DNA of 64,000 nt from Limimaricola pyoseonensis (GCF_900102015.1 NZ_FNAT01000004.1:184443-248442); one strand, 5' to 3'. Numbered from the stretch's first letter, positions 16,043 to 25,824 are shown. Numbers and translations: made by a program. The notes: a model not told the origin generated them from the letters alone.

Positions 16043-16146
16043 TCGGGCCCGCCTGCTGAGCCAGCGGCCGGGGCGCGCGCGACGCGCCCCGGCCATCGCC
16101 GCCCGCGAGGCGGCCTCAACGTGACAATCGAAGGGGAACGCGTCCG

Positions 16147-18789
16147 ATGGCTGACCAGAGCGAGGCCCGGCAGGGCCGCCACTATTCGGACGACGAGCTG
16201 AAGGATCTCGTCACCAGCACGGATTCCGGCGCGCGCGACCCCTCGAACCGCTTCACCGCCCGGCTGATCGCCGGCACGGCGCTGGCGTGGTCGCTGTTCC
16301 AGCTCTGGATCGCGCAGCCGCAGCTGTGGTTCGGCGCCTATTTCCCGGTGCTGAACTCGTCGCAGACCCGGCCGATCCACCTGATGTTCGCGATCTTCCT
16401 GGCCTATCTGGCCTACCCGGCCTTCAAGCGCAGCCCGCGCGACCGGGTGCCGATCGTCGACTGGGCGCTGGCCCTCGTCGCGGCCTTCTGCTGCTTCTAC
16501 GTCTTCTGGTTCTCCGACACGCTGGCGATGACCGCGCGCTCGGGCCTGCCCACCACCGCGCAGGTGGTGATCGGCTCGGTCGGCCTCGTGGTGCTGCTCG
16601 AGGCCTCGCGCCGCGCGCTCGGCCCGGCGCTCACCGTGGTCGGATCGCTGTTCCTGCTCTACGCCTATTTCGGCACCGGCTGGCTGATCCCCGACCTGAT
16701 CGAGCATGAGGGTCTCAGCTTCACCTCGCTGATCAACGCGCAATGGCTCGACACCGCGGGCGTCTTCGGCATCCCGCTCGGCGTCTCGACCGCCTTCGTC
16801 TTCCTCTTCGTGCTGTTCGGCTCGCTCCTCGACAAGGCCGGCGCCGGCAACTACTTCATCCAGCTCGCCTTCGCGGGGCTCGGCCATCTGCGCGGCGGCC
16901 CGGCCAAGGCGGCCGTCGTCGGCTCGGCCATGACCGGTCTCATCTCCGGCTCCTCGATCGCCAACGTGGTGACCACCGGCACCTTCACCATCCCGCTGAT
17001 GAAGCGGGTGGGCTTCACCAACGAGCAGGCCGGCTCGGTCGAGGTGGCCTCCTCGGTCAACGGCCAGATCATGCCGCCGGTGATGGGCGCGGCCGCCTTC
17101 CTGATGGTCGAGTTCATCGGCATCTCCTACATCGAGGTGATCAAGCACGCCTTCATCCCGGCGGTGATCTCCTACATCGCGCTGGTCTACATCGTGCATC
17201 TCGAGGCGCTGAAGAAGGACATGCCTGCGCTGGGCGAGAGCAAGAGCTTCCTCGGCATGATCGTGAAGTTCTTCATCGGCTTCGCGGTGTTCGGCGCGGC
17301 CTTCACCGCGCTGATCTACGGCGTCAACGCGCTCGAGGCGGCGCTGCCGTCGCTGGCCGCGCCGGTGATGATGGTGGTGCTCGGCGTGATCTATCTCGGC
17401 CTCGTCTGGGTCGCGGCGCAGCGTCCCGACCTGCACATGGACGACCCCAACGACCCCGAGATCCACCTGCCCACCGTGGGCCAGGTCTACGCCACCGGCC
17501 TGCATTACATCCTGCCGATCCTGGTGCTGGTCTGGTTCCTGATGGTCGAGCAGCAGAGCCCGGCCAAGTCGGCCTTCTACGCCACCGGTCTGATGCTCAT
17601 GATCATCGTCACCCAGCGCCCGCTCAAGGCGCTGTTCCGCGGGCAGGGCGGCGATCTCGCCCACGAGTTCATGGCGGGCTTGGGCGACCTGCGCGACGGC
17701 CTGATCGCGGGCGCGCGCAACATGATCGGCATCGGCGTCGCCACCGCGGCCGCCGGCATCATCGTCGCCACCGTCACCAAGACCCCGATCGGCACCGAGC
17801 TCGCCGGCCTCGTCGAGCAGCTCTCGGGCGGCATCCTGATCCTGATGCTGGTCTTCGTCGGGCTGTTCTCGCTGATCCTCGGCATGGGGCTTCCGACCAC
17901 CGCCAACTACATCGTGGTGTCGTCGCTGATGGCCTCCGTGGTGGTGAACCTCGGCGCGCAGGAGGGGCTGATCGTGCCGCTGATCGCGGCGCATCTCTTC
18001 GTGTTCTACTTCGGCATCATGGCCGACGTGACGCCGCCGGTCGGCCTCGCGAGCTTCGCGGCCGCCGCCGTCTCGGGGGGCGACCCGATCCGCACCGGCT
18101 TCACCGCCTTCTTCTACTCCTTGCGGACCGTCGCGCTGCCCTTCCTCTTCATCTACAACCCGGCGCTCATCCTCTACGGCATCGATCTGGGTACCTGGTT
18201 CGGGATCGGGCAGGCGGTGTTCATCTTCGTGGTGGCCACCTTCGCGATGCTGCTCTTCGCGGCGGCGACGCAGGGCTACTTCCTCGCCTCGTCGCGGCTG
18301 CACGAATCCGCGGCGCTGCTCTTGGTCGCGTTCACGCTCTTCGTGCCGGGCTTCTGGCTGAACCAGATCCAGTCGCCCTTCGAGACGATCGAGCCCGCGC
18401 GCTTCGAGGAGGCGGTCGCGGCCGCCGATGACGGCGCGCGGCTCAGGCTGCTGATCCGGGGCCCCGACTTCGCCACCGGCGAGACCGCCGAGACCACGCT
18501 GGTGATGAACATCGAGGGCGACGGCGGCGCGGCCGAGCGGATCGACGCCTCCGGCCTGATGCTCTACCCCGATGCCGGCGTGGTGCGGCTCGACGAGCCG
18601 ATGTTCGGCACCGAGACCGCCGAGAAGCTGTCGAACTTCGACTTCTACGCCGAGCAGCCGGTCGAGCTGGCCGAGGTGCTGGCCCCGCGCGAGCGGATCA
18701 CCAAATACGTCTTCTACATCCCGGCGCTGCTGCTGCTCGGCCTGGTGATCATGTTGCAGCGCCGGCGGCAGACCAAGCCCGCCTTCTGA
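16147..18789 (+). CDS. TRAP transporter fused permease (TAXI type) with DUF3394
   Basis: 880 residues. It is the fusion of the small (DctQ-like, 4-TM) and large (DctM-like, 12-TM) TRAP subunits: an N-terminal hydrophobic part to about 170, then the DctM domain with GSAMTGLISGSSIANVVTTG and MGLPTTANYIVVSSL. The C-terminal 170 residues, after the last DctM helix, form a soluble segment and a final helix (YIPALLLLGLVIML), as in the DUF3394 extension common in TAXI fusion permeases. It imports the ligand of the upstream binding protein using a sodium or proton gradient. GAAGGGGAA precedes the ATG. The universal stress protein gene follows after 11 bp. Confidence 0.93.
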   Translation: MADQSEARQGRHYSDDELKDLVTSTDSGARDPSNRFTARLIAGTALAWSLFQLWIAQPQLWFGAYFPVLNSSQTRPIHLMFAIFLAYLAYPAFKRSPRDRVPIVDWALALVAAFCCFYVFWFSDTLAMTARSGLPTTAQVVIGSVGLVVLLEASRRALGPALTVVGSLFLLYAYFGTGWLIPDLIEHEGLSFTSLINAQWLDTAGVFGIPLGVSTAFVFLFVLFGSLLDKAGAGNYFIQLAFAGLGHLRGGPAKAAVVGSAMTGLISGSSIANVVTTGTFTIPLMKRVGFTNEQAGSVEVASSVNGQIMPPVMGAAAFLMVEFIGISYIEVIKHAFIPAVISYIALVYIVHLEALKKDMPALGESKSFLGMIVKFFIGFAVFGAAFTALIYGVNALEAALPSLAAPVMMVVLGVIYLGLVWVAAQRPDLHMDDPNDPEIHLPTVGQVYATGLHYILPILVLVWFLMVEQQSPAKSAFYATGLMLMIIVTQRPLKALFRGQGGDLAHEFMAGLGDLRDGLIAGARNMIGIGVATAAAGIIVATVTKTPIGTELAGLVEQLSGGILILMLVFVGLFSLILGMGLPTTANYIVVSSLMASVVVNLGAQEGLIVPLIAAHLFVFYFGIMADVTPPVGLASFAAAAVSGGDPIRTGFTAFFYSLRTVALPFLFIYNPALILYGIDLGTWFGIGQAVFIFVVATFAMLLFAAATQGYFLASSRLHESAALLLVAFTLFVPGFWLNQIQSPFETIEPARFEEAVAAADDGARLRLLIRGPDFATGETAETTLVMNIEGDGGAAERIDASGLMLYPDAGVVRLDEPMFGTETAEKLSNFDFYAEQPVELAEVLAPRERITKYVFYIPALLLLGLVIMLQRRRQTKPAF

Positions 18790-18800
18790 GGAGACGCGTC

Positions 18801-19247
18801 ATGTTCGATACCGTGCTATTGCCGATCGATCTCTCGCAGGAGACCAGCTGGAGCGCCGCGCTGCCCGCCGCGCTGCGGCTGGTCGAGCCCGAGGGCGTGC
18901 TCCACGTGGTGACGGTGGTGCCGGATTACGGGCTCTCGATCGTCGGCGGCTATTTCGACCGCGGCCACGAGAAGAAGCTCCTGCAGGATGTCGGGCGCAA
19001 GCTGGCCGAATGGGTCGAGGCGAACCTGCCCGACGAGGTCGAGGTGCACCCGCACGTGCTGCACGGCCGCGTCTACGAGGAGATCATCTCGGCGGCGAAC
19101 CGGCTCGAGGCCCAGGCGATCGTGCTCGCCTCGCACGACCCGGCGCTCAGCGACTACCTGATCGGGCCGAACGCGGCGCGGGTGGTGCGCCACGCCCGGC
19201 AGTCGGTCTTCGTGGTGCGCGACTACAAGGGCAAGGCCCGGCGCTGA
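18801..19247 (+). CDS. Universal stress protein linked to the TRAP transporter
   Basis: A 148-residue UspA domain. The start MFDTVLLPIDLSQ, the core AQAIVLASHD and the nucleotide-loop region LIGPNAARVVRHARQSVFVVRD (G-x-x-x-x-V-x-R-H variant) are seen. It follows the TRAP permease by 11 bp with GAGGAGA upstream. In Halomonas the TRAP-linked Usp TeaD binds ATP and restrains transport, so a regulatory role on the TAXI-TRAP system is a fair inference. It ends convergent with the EF-hand gene, 21 bp away. Confidence 0.9.
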   Translation: MFDTVLLPIDLSQETSWSAALPAALRLVEPEGVLHVVTVVPDYGLSIVGGYFDRGHEKKLLQDVGRKLAEWVEANLPDEVEVHPHVLHGRVYEEIISAANRLEAQAIVLASHDPALSDYLIGPNAARVVRHARQSVFVVRDYKGKARR

Positions 19248-19268
19248 GGCGCCGGGCCCCGCGGGCAT

Positions 19269-19808
19269 TCAGCGCCGGCGCGGGCGGTCGTCCGGCCCGA
19301 TCGTGCCGTCGCCGTCGCGGTCGAGCCGCTCGACCATCCGGTCGACCCGGCCGTCGATCTCGGCCGCGGTGATCGCGCCGTCGCCGTCGGCGTCGAGCTC
19401 CTGGAAGGCATCGACCATCCGCGACCGGGTGAAGGCGCTCCACAGCGTCTCGAATTCCTCTATCGAGAGCGCGCCGTCGCCCGAGGCGTCGGCCCCCGAG
19501 ACCTGCGCCGCGCGGAAGGCGTCGATCTCGGCCCGGCTCAGGCTGCCGTCGCCATCGGCGTCGGCCTGCTCGAACAGGTTGCGCATCATCTCGCCGCCGC
19601 CGTGATGGCCGCGGCCGCCGCGCGGGCCATGATGCCGGCCCATGCGGCCATGCTCCTCGGCATGGGCCTGCCGCAGCTCGGCCGGCGCGGTCCCGGTCGC
19701 GGCGGCGTCGGCCGGCAGGGTGGCCCCCTGCGCGGTGGCGATCGCGGCGACAGCGCCGGTCAGGGCGGTGGCGAGGAAGGCGGCGGGGATGAAGGTCTTG
19801 GGTTTCAT
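19269..19808 (-). CDS. Secreted EF-hand calcium-binding protein
   Basis: 179 residues: a signal peptide ([20 protein letters not shown]), a His/Gly-rich segment ([20 protein letters not shown]) and four EF-hand loops, [36 protein letters not shown] and [12 protein letters not shown]. All four keep Asp at positions 1, 3 and 5 except for Ser at position 3 of the second. AAGGAG precedes the ATG at 19808. It is predicted to be periplasmic or secreted; the histidine-rich part could also bind metals. It is transcribed divergently from a two-component system, and the shared region carries repeated TGTCGC sites, so the response regulator may control it. Confidence 0.88.
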   Translation of the reverse strand: MKPKTFIPAAFLATALTGAVAAIATAQGATLPADAAATGTAPAELRQAHAEEHGRMGRHHGPRGGRGHHGGGEMMRNLFEQADADGDGSLSRAEIDAFRAAQVSGADASGDGALSIEEFETLWSAFTRSRMVDAFQELDADGDGAITAAEIDGRVDRMVERLDRDGDGTIGPDDRPRRR

Positions 19809-19908
19809 GATCTGGCTCCTTGTATCGGTCTCGTCCCGGCGGGGCGGGCCGCGCCGCCGGTGATGGGCCAGATCTGGCACCGGCCCCGGCGCGGCGCCAC
19901 TTCGGCAT

Positions 19909-19953
19909 TGTCGCCCTCTGTCGCAGCCGGGGTGGCCGTTACACCTCGCGACA
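19909..19953. promoter_or_regulatory. TGTCGC direct repeats and inverted copy, candidate response-regulator site
   Basis: TGTCGC occurs at 19909-19914 and again at 19919-19924, exactly 10 bp apart, and as the inverted GCGACA at 19948-19953. OmpR-family regulators bind direct repeats with a helical-turn period, and the site lies in the 227-bp divergent region between the EF-hand gene and the OmpR-type regulator. Regulation is inferred. Confidence 0.4.
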
Positions 19954-20035
19954 AAACTCCGCCCCCGTCGGGGCCCGGCAGGGTGGTCGCGGCCCCGGAT
20001 CGCGCCCTAGAAGGGAGGGGAAGGGAGCCTTTCGC

Positions 20036-20751
<716 letters not shown>

Positions 20752-20755
<4 letters not shown>

Positions 20756-22071
20756 GACGGCTCTACCCGGATGGCCTCGCAGGGCGCTTCGCGCTGCTTC
20801 TGGTCGCGGCGCTGCTGGCGGCCAACCTCGTCGCGGTGGTGCTTCTGTCCTTCGAGCGCGACCGGATCGGCCGCGAGGCCGGCGCGCTGCGCGAGATCGA
20901 GCGGCTGGTGGCGCTGGTCCCGGCGATGGAGGCGCTCGACCCCGAGCGGCGGCCGCAGCTGGCGCGGCGCGCCTCGACCCGTCTGGCGCGGATCGCGGCC
21001 GGGCCCGCGCCGCTGGTGGCGCGCGACCAGTCGGGGCCGCGCGCCGCCGCGCTCGGGCGGCGGCTGTCGGAGGCGCTCGGCGGGCGCGAGGTGCGCGTGG
21101 CGCTGCTCGCGCCCCGGCCCGACGGGCCGCGCCACCGGCGGGCCGAGGGCGTGGCGCTGTCGATCGCGCTCGAGGCGGGCGGCTGGGTCAACGTGACCGC
21201 CGCCGGTCTGCGCCCGCCGGAGGCCGCGGCGGAGGGGGGGCGCGCCTTCCTGACCGTGCTCGGCCTGTCGCTGCTGACGGTGCTCGCCGTGGGGCTTCTG
21301 TGGCTGCGCCACCTGACCCGGCCGCTGGGCCAGCTCGCCGCCGCTGCCCGCGCCGCCGGGCGCGGCGACCGCTCGGCGCGGGTGCCGGAGGAGGGCGCGC
21401 GCGAGATGCGCGAGGCGGCCGCCGCCTTCAACGAGATGCAGGCCCGGATCGAAGGCTTCGACGCCGAGCGGATGCGCGTGCTGGCGGCGGTGGGCCACGA
21501 CCTGCGCACGCCGATCACCAGCCTGCGCATCCGCGCCGAGATGCTCGACGAGGCCGAGGCCGAGCCGATGGTCCGCACGCTCGACGAGATGGCGGTGATG
21601 GCCGACGGGCTGGTGAGCTATGCCCGCAGCGGCCGCGAGGCCGAGGCGGCAGAGGAGGTCGAGCTTGCCGCGCTGCTCGACCGGCTCTGCGCCGAGCGCG
21701 GCGCCGTGTTCGAGGGCGGCGCCGCCGGGCCGGTGCGCGGGCGGCCTGTGGCGCTGACGCGGGCCATCGGCAACCTCGTCGACAACGCGATCCGCTATGG
21801 CGGCGCGGCGCGGGTGCGGCTGCGCGAGGCCGGCGGCATGGCGGTGGTCGAGATCGACGATGACGGCCCCGGCATCCCCGACGAGCGGCGCGAGGCGCTG
21901 TTCGAGCCCTTCGCGCGCGGCGAGGCCAGCCGCAGCGCCGAGACCGGCGGAGCGGGGCTGGGCCTGTCGATCGCGCGCTCGATCCTGCGCGCGCATGGCG
22001 GCGGGGTGGAGCTGTCCAACCGCGCCGGGGGCGGCCTCAGGGCCGTCGTGCGGCTACCGCACGCAACTTAA
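20752..22071 (+). CDS. Membrane sensor histidine kinase
   Basis: 439 residues. A first membrane helix (about 13-33), a periplasmic segment of about 130 residues, a second helix ([19 protein letters not shown]), a HAMP domain ([19 protein letters not shown]) and a HisKA domain with the phospho-acceptor His249 in [13 protein letters not shown]. The ATPase domain keeps the N box ([11 protein letters not shown]), G1 (DDGPGIPD), F (FEPFARG) and G2 ([11 protein letters not shown]). The start overlaps the regulator stop by ATGA. Oddity: the last codons (RLPHAT and stop) form the first unit of a 27-bp tandem array that continues beyond the gene with the same register. Confidence 0.93.
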
Positions 22072-22250
22072 TACTTGCGTTTGCCGCACGCGACTTGAGA
22101 CCTGCGATTGCCGCACGCGTCCCAAGACCTTCGGTTACCGCACTCACCTGAATAGCTGCGGCTGCCGCAAGCGTCCTGTGACCCGCGACTGCCGTGCGAG
22201 CCCTCAAACCTGCGGCTGCCGCGCGCCTCCCGAGGCCCGCGGCGGCCGCT
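22046..22250 (+). repeat. 27-bp tandem array grown from the 3' end of the histidine kinase
   Basis: Seven units of exactly 27 bp, without any indel, at 22046, 22073, 22100, 22127, 22154, 22181 and 22208, plus a partial eighth at 22235-22250. Each has a core close to TGCGGCTGCCGCA, a small palindrome. In the kinase frame the units read VRLPHAT-stop, LRLPHAT-stop, LRLPHASQ, LRLPHSPE, stop-LRLPQAS, PRLPCEPS, LRLPRAS. The Arg and Leu codons differ between units mostly synonymously. The first unit is the true C-terminus of the kinase. Confidence 0.9.
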
Positions 22251-22272
22251 TTTCTTGCCTCGGCCCGCGCGC

Positions 22273-22533
22273 TCAGCGGGTGGAGAGCGTCAGCGACAGC
22301 CACCACTCGCGCAGCGAAGCCTCGAGCGGGCCGACATGGTGGCCGCGCGCCTCGAGATCGGCGATGTCGCGCTTCAGCCGGCGTTTCACCACCTTGTAGC
22401 GGGCGAGCAGTTCTTCCTTGGTCAGCACGTTGCCATGCAGCCACTTGGCGCGGTCGTCGAGCCTGTGCTCGGCGACGTCGAGCTTCTGGGCGATCTCCTC
22501 CAGACGGGTGTGCAGCGGGTCTTGTGCGATCAT
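22273..22533 (-). CDS. Small charged helical protein (86 aa), hypothetical
   Basis: A heptad-rich, strongly charged sequence (LHTRLEEIAQKLDVAEHRLDD, then LLARYKVVKRRLKRDIADLEARGHHV) that predicts a two-helix coiled coil with no signal peptide or membrane segment. CGGAGG lies about 6 bases before the ATG, and codon third positions are G/C-rich, so I take it as a real gene. It faces the kinase gene tail-to-tail across the 27-bp array and is divergent from the BCCT transporter. I do not recognise a named family. Confidence 0.65.
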   Translation of the reverse strand: MIAQDPLHTRLEEIAQKLDVAEHRLDDRAKWLHGNVLTKEELLARYKVVKRRLKRDIADLEARGHHVGPLEASLREWWLSLTLSTR

Positions 22534-22746
22534 GCGAGCCTCCGTGATCGTGCGGTGCCGATCCGGAAAGGGGCGGCCGGTGGAGGCGGCAGGTCACTGG
22601 CGGACGTGGAACCGGTCAATCCCTGTCGCGGCGGCTCCGGTCGCTACCTGCCGGGCGGCACGTAGCGTCTGATGGCCCGATCTTAGCGGCAGGGCCTGCG
22701 GCTGTCCATCTCGGGAACCCATCGCCGCCGCGGGCCATTGGACCCC

Positions 22747-22762
22747 TGCACCCGCGGGTGCA
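22747..22762. promoter_or_regulatory. Perfect 16-bp palindrome upstream of the BCCT gene
   Basis: TGCACCCGCGGGTGCA reads identically on both strands and ends 32 bp before the GTG start. It can be an operator for a dimeric repressor or, less likely at this position, part of a transcript hairpin. No regulator gene is adjacent to identify the binder. Confidence 0.4.
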
Positions 22763-22794
22763 ACCGGTGGACGAGACGCAGGGGAGGGTGGCGC

Positions 22795-24405
22795 GTGAAA
22801 CGAGTTGCGGACCGGCTGGGGCTGAAGACCGACCCGGTGATCTTCTTCACGTCGGCGATCTGTACGGTGGTCTTCGTGCTGGCGCTGGTCATCGCGCCCG
22901 GCCCGATCGGCGACGCCTTCGCCGCCGGGCGGGCCTGGATCGTGTCGCATCTGGGCTGGTTCTTCATCCTCGGCGTCAATGTCTGGCTCGGCTTCCTGAT
23001 CTGGGCGGCGATGAGCCGGCACGGCCATATCCGGCTCGGCCGGCGCGACAGCCGGCCCGACTACAGCAACCTGTCGTGGTTCACGATGCTGTTCGCCGGC
23101 GGCATCGGCACCGTGCTGATGTTCTGGGGCGTGGCCGAGCCGATCAGCCATTTCGCCACGCCGCCGCTGCCGGGCGTCGAGCCCTTCTCCGAGCAGGCGG
23201 CGCGCGACGCGATCTCGGTCGCGACCTACCACCTCGCGCTGCACACCTGGACGATCTTCGCGCTGCCGGGGCTGGCCTTCGCCTATTTCATCAACCGCTA
23301 CGACCTGCCGGTGCGGGTGAGCTCGGTGTTCTACCCGCTCTTGAAGGAGGGCATCCACGGCCCCTGGGGCAAGGCGATCGACATCGCCGCGATCCTCGGC
23401 ACGCTGTTCGGCGTGGCGGTGTCGCTGGGTCTCGGCTCATCGCAGATCGCGGCCGGCCTCTCGGCGCTGTTCGGCTGGGAGGCGGGCGTGCCGCTCAAGG
23501 TCGGCATTCTCGCGGCGCTCACGGGCGTGGCCGTGGCCTCGATCGTCGCCGGCCTCGACAAGGGGGTGAAGCTTTTGTCGAACATCAACATCGGCATGGC
23601 GGTCGGGCTGATGGTCTTCGTGCTGGTCACCGGCTCGACCCTGTTCCTGCTGCGCGGCGTGGTCGAGACGGTCGGGCTCTACCTCGGCAACCTGCCGCGA
23701 CTGGCCTTCTGGAACGACATGTTGGCCGACACCAACCCCGGCAACGAGGACTGGGGCTGGCAGGGCGGCTGGACGGTGTTCTACTGGGCCTGGACGGTGA
23801 CCTGGTCGCCCTTCATCGGCCTCTTCGTGGCGCGCATCTCGCGCGGCCGAACGATCCGCGAGTTCGTGTTCGGCGTGCTGCTGGCGCCCTCGCTCTTCAC
23901 GCTGGTCTGGTTCGCGATCTTCGGCTGGCAGGCGATGGAGATCGACGGCATCGGCGCGGCGGCGCGTGCGGCGCTGGGCGATCAGGCCGGCGCGATCAGC
24001 GCCGCGGTGGCCGAGTCGGTGCCGCTCGCCATGTTCGCCTTCTTCGAGGCCTTCCCGCTGGCCGCGCTGGTGCAGGGCGTGGCGGTGGTCGTGGTGGCGA
24101 TCTTCTTCGCCACCTCCTCGGACTCGGCCTCCCTGGTGGTCGACATGCTCTGCACCGGCTCGGCCAAGCCCGGCCCGGTGCGGCAGAGGGTGTTCTGGGG
24201 CGTGTCGGAGGGGCTCGTGGCGATGATGCTGATCGTGCTGGCCGGCGATCTCGGCCTGACCGCGCTGCAGCAGGTGATCACCGTGGTCGGGCTGCCGATC
24301 TTCTGCCTCGTCTTCGCGATGATCCCCTCGCTGGTGCGGGGCTTCCGCAACGAGGAGATCGACCACGTCTCGATCGGCAAGCGCCCGACGCTGGAGGAGT
24401 TCTGA
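22795..24405 (+). CDS. BCCT-family betaine/choline/carnitine transporter
   Basis: A 536-residue membrane protein with twelve hydrophobic segments. The BCCT tryptophan signature is clear: GWTVFYWAWTVTWSPFIG followed by LFVARISRGRTIREFVFGVL, and TMLFAGGIGTVLMFWGVAEP for the substrate and sodium segment with a glycine-rich helix break. The GTG at 22795 is chosen because GGGGAGGG (22781-22788) lies 6 bases upstream; the frame stays open further up but is not protein-like. It takes up quaternary ammonium compounds such as betaine, DMSP or carnitine for osmoprotection or catabolism. It has no long N- or C-terminal regulatory tail, which favours a catabolic rather than an osmosensing role. Confidence 0.92.
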   Translation: MKRVADRLGLKTDPVIFFTSAICTVVFVLALVIAPGPIGDAFAAGRAWIVSHLGWFFILGVNVWLGFLIWAAMSRHGHIRLGRRDSRPDYSNLSWFTMLFAGGIGTVLMFWGVAEPISHFATPPLPGVEPFSEQAARDAISVATYHLALHTWTIFALPGLAFAYFINRYDLPVRVSSVFYPLLKEGIHGPWGKAIDIAAILGTLFGVAVSLGLGSSQIAAGLSALFGWEAGVPLKVGILAALTGVAVASIVAGLDKGVKLLSNINIGMAVGLMVFVLVTGSTLFLLRGVVETVGLYLGNLPRLAFWNDMLADTNPGNEDWGWQGGWTVFYWAWTVTWSPFIGLFVARISRGRTIREFVFGVLLAPSLFTLVWFAIFGWQAMEIDGIGAAARAALGDQAGAISAAVAESVPLAMFAFFEAFPLAALVQGVAVVVVAIFFATSSDSASLVVDMLCTGSAKPGPVRQRVFWGVSEGLVAMMLIVLAGDLGLTALQQVITVVGLPIFCLVFAMIPSLVRGFRNEEIDHVSIGKRPTLEEF

Positions 24406-24433
24406 CGCCCGGCCCGCGCCCGCGGGCCGGGCG
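24406..24433. terminator. Bidirectional GC hairpin between convergent genes
   Basis: CGCCCGGCCCGCG (24406-24418) pairs perfectly with CGCGGGCCGGGCG (24421-24433), in the 33-bp gap between the BCCT gene and the convergent aminotransferase. No T-run is present, but the position suggests it ends both transcripts. Confidence 0.6.
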
Positions 24434-24438
24434 CGGTC

Positions 24439-25824
24439 TCAGCCCCTGAGGCCCTGCTCGGCGACCCAGGCCTCGGTGCGGTCGAGGATGCGGCCCATGC
24501 AGGCGACGATCTCGTCCACATCCGTCTCGGTGACGATCAGCGGCGGGCAGAGCGCCAGCGTGTCGCCGACGTTGCGGATGATCATGCCCTCTTCATGCGC
24601 GATCTCGAAGGCGGCGAGGCCGACCTTGCCGACCGGGTCGAAGGGCCGCTTGGTCGCCTTGTCGGCCACCACCTCGAGCCCGGCGATAAGGCCCGCGCCG
24701 CGCACCTCGCCCACCAGCGGGTGATCGGCGTATTGCCGGAGCCCGGCCTGCAGCCGTTCGCCCATGCGCTGGGCGTTGCCCATCAGGTCGCGCTCTTCGA
24801 TGATCTTCAGGTTCTCGAGCCCCACCGCCGTCGCCACCGGGTGGCCCGAGGCGGTGAAGCCATGGCCGAAGGTGCCGATCCGGCCGGTGTTGTCGGCGAT
24901 GGCGTCGTAGACTTTCTCGGAGAACATCACCGCGGCGAGCGGCATGTAGGAGGAGGTGAGCTGCTTCGACAGCACCATGATGTCCGGCGTGAAGCCGTAA
25001 TGCGTCGCGCCGAAGCTCGAGCCGAGCCGTCCGAAGCCGTTGATCACCTCGTCCGACACCAGCAGGATGTCGTATTTCCGGCACAGCTCCTCGATGCCCG
25101 GCCAGTAGCCCTCGGGCGGCGGCATGACGCCGCCCGCCGCCATCAGCGGCTCGCCGATGAAGGCGGCGATGGTCTCGGGGCCCTCGCGCAGGATCGTGTC
25201 CTCGGCCTCCTTCAGAAGCCGCTTCGTGAACTCCGCCTCGCTCTCGCCCTCATGGCCGAAGCGGTAGAAATGCGGGCAGGTCAGGTGGGTCACAGGGATC
25301 GCCGGCAGGTCGAAATCCATGTGGTTGTAGGGCAGCCCGGTGAGCGAGCCCGAGGCCACGGTGATGCCGTGATAGCCCTTGTTGCGCGCGAGGAACTTCT
25401 TCTTTTCCGGCCGGCCCAGCGCGTTGTTCATGTACCAGACCATCTTCACGACGGTGTCGTTGGCCTCCGAGCCGGACGAGGTGAAGAACACCCGGTCGAG
25501 CCCTTCGGGCGTCATCTCCACCAGCTTCTCGCCGAGCCGGATCGAGGGCTCGTGCGCCTTGTGGGCGAAGCTGTGGTAGTAGGGCAGGGCCTGCATCTGG
25601 TTGTGCGCGGCCTCCACGAGGCGGCTTTCGCTGAAGCCGACCGCGACCGACCACAGGCCCGCCAGCGCCTCGATGTAGGGCTTGCCGGCCTCGTCGTAGA
25701 CGCGGATGCCCTCGCCGCGGGTGATCACGAGCGGGCCCTTTTCCTCGTGGCGCCGCGCGTTGGTGTAGGGGTGCAGGGCGGTGGCGATGTCCGCCGCGCC
25801 GAGCGAGTTCGACAGTTTGTTCAT
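24439..25824 (-). CDS. Class III aminotransferase of the amidohydrolase operon
   Basis: A 461-residue PLP enzyme. Motifs are FFTSSGSEANDTVVKMVWYMNN, NKGYHGITVASGSLTG, LLVSDEVINGFGRLG and the Schiff-base lysine in VLSKQLTSSYMPLAA. The N-terminal LHPYTNARRHEEKGPLVITRG is shared by taurine:pyruvate and putrescine:pyruvate-type enzymes. The ATG at 25824 overlaps the stop of the HDAC-like gene by one base; a GTG directly before it is an alternative. Coupled to a deacetylase-like amidohydrolase, it plausibly transaminates the free amine released by that enzyme (a diamine or polyamine) to an aldehyde. That is inference from context. Confidence 0.88.
   Translation of the reverse strand: MNKLSNSLGAADIATALHPYTNARRHEEKGPLVITRGEGIRVYDEAGKPYIEALAGLWSVAVGFSESRLVEAAHNQMQALPYYHSFAHKAHEPSIRLGEKLVEMTPEGLDRVFFTSSGSEANDTVVKMVWYMNNALGRPEKKKFLARNKGYHGITVASGSLTGLPYNHMDFDLPAIPVTHLTCPHFYRFGHEGESEAEFTKRLLKEAEDTILREGPETIAAFIGEPLMAAGGVMPPPEGYWPGIEELCRKYDILLVSDEVINGFGRLGSSFGATHYGFTPDIMVLSKQLTSSYMPLAAVMFSEKVYDAIADNTGRIGTFGHGFTASGHPVATAVGLENLKIIEERDLMGNAQRMGERLQAGLRQYADHPLVGEVRGAGLIAGLEVVADKATKRPFDPVGKVGLAAFEIAHEEGMIIRNVGDTLALCPPLIVTETDVDEIVACMGRILDRTEAWVAEQGLRG

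Noticed and set aside
16015-18303. Minus-strand frame of about 760 codons over the TRAP fusion permease
   Set aside because: Composition is Arg/Glu/His-rich filler with no domain, while the plus strand encodes a full transporter.
22046-22250. CRISPR array
   Set aside because: Units are directly joined with no spacers, diverged, in frame with the kinase, and no cas genes are near.
22794-22795. Longer BCCT start from an ATG at 22738
   Set aside because: The added residues overlap the palindrome and are not membrane-protein-like; GGGGAGGG fits the GTG at 22795.
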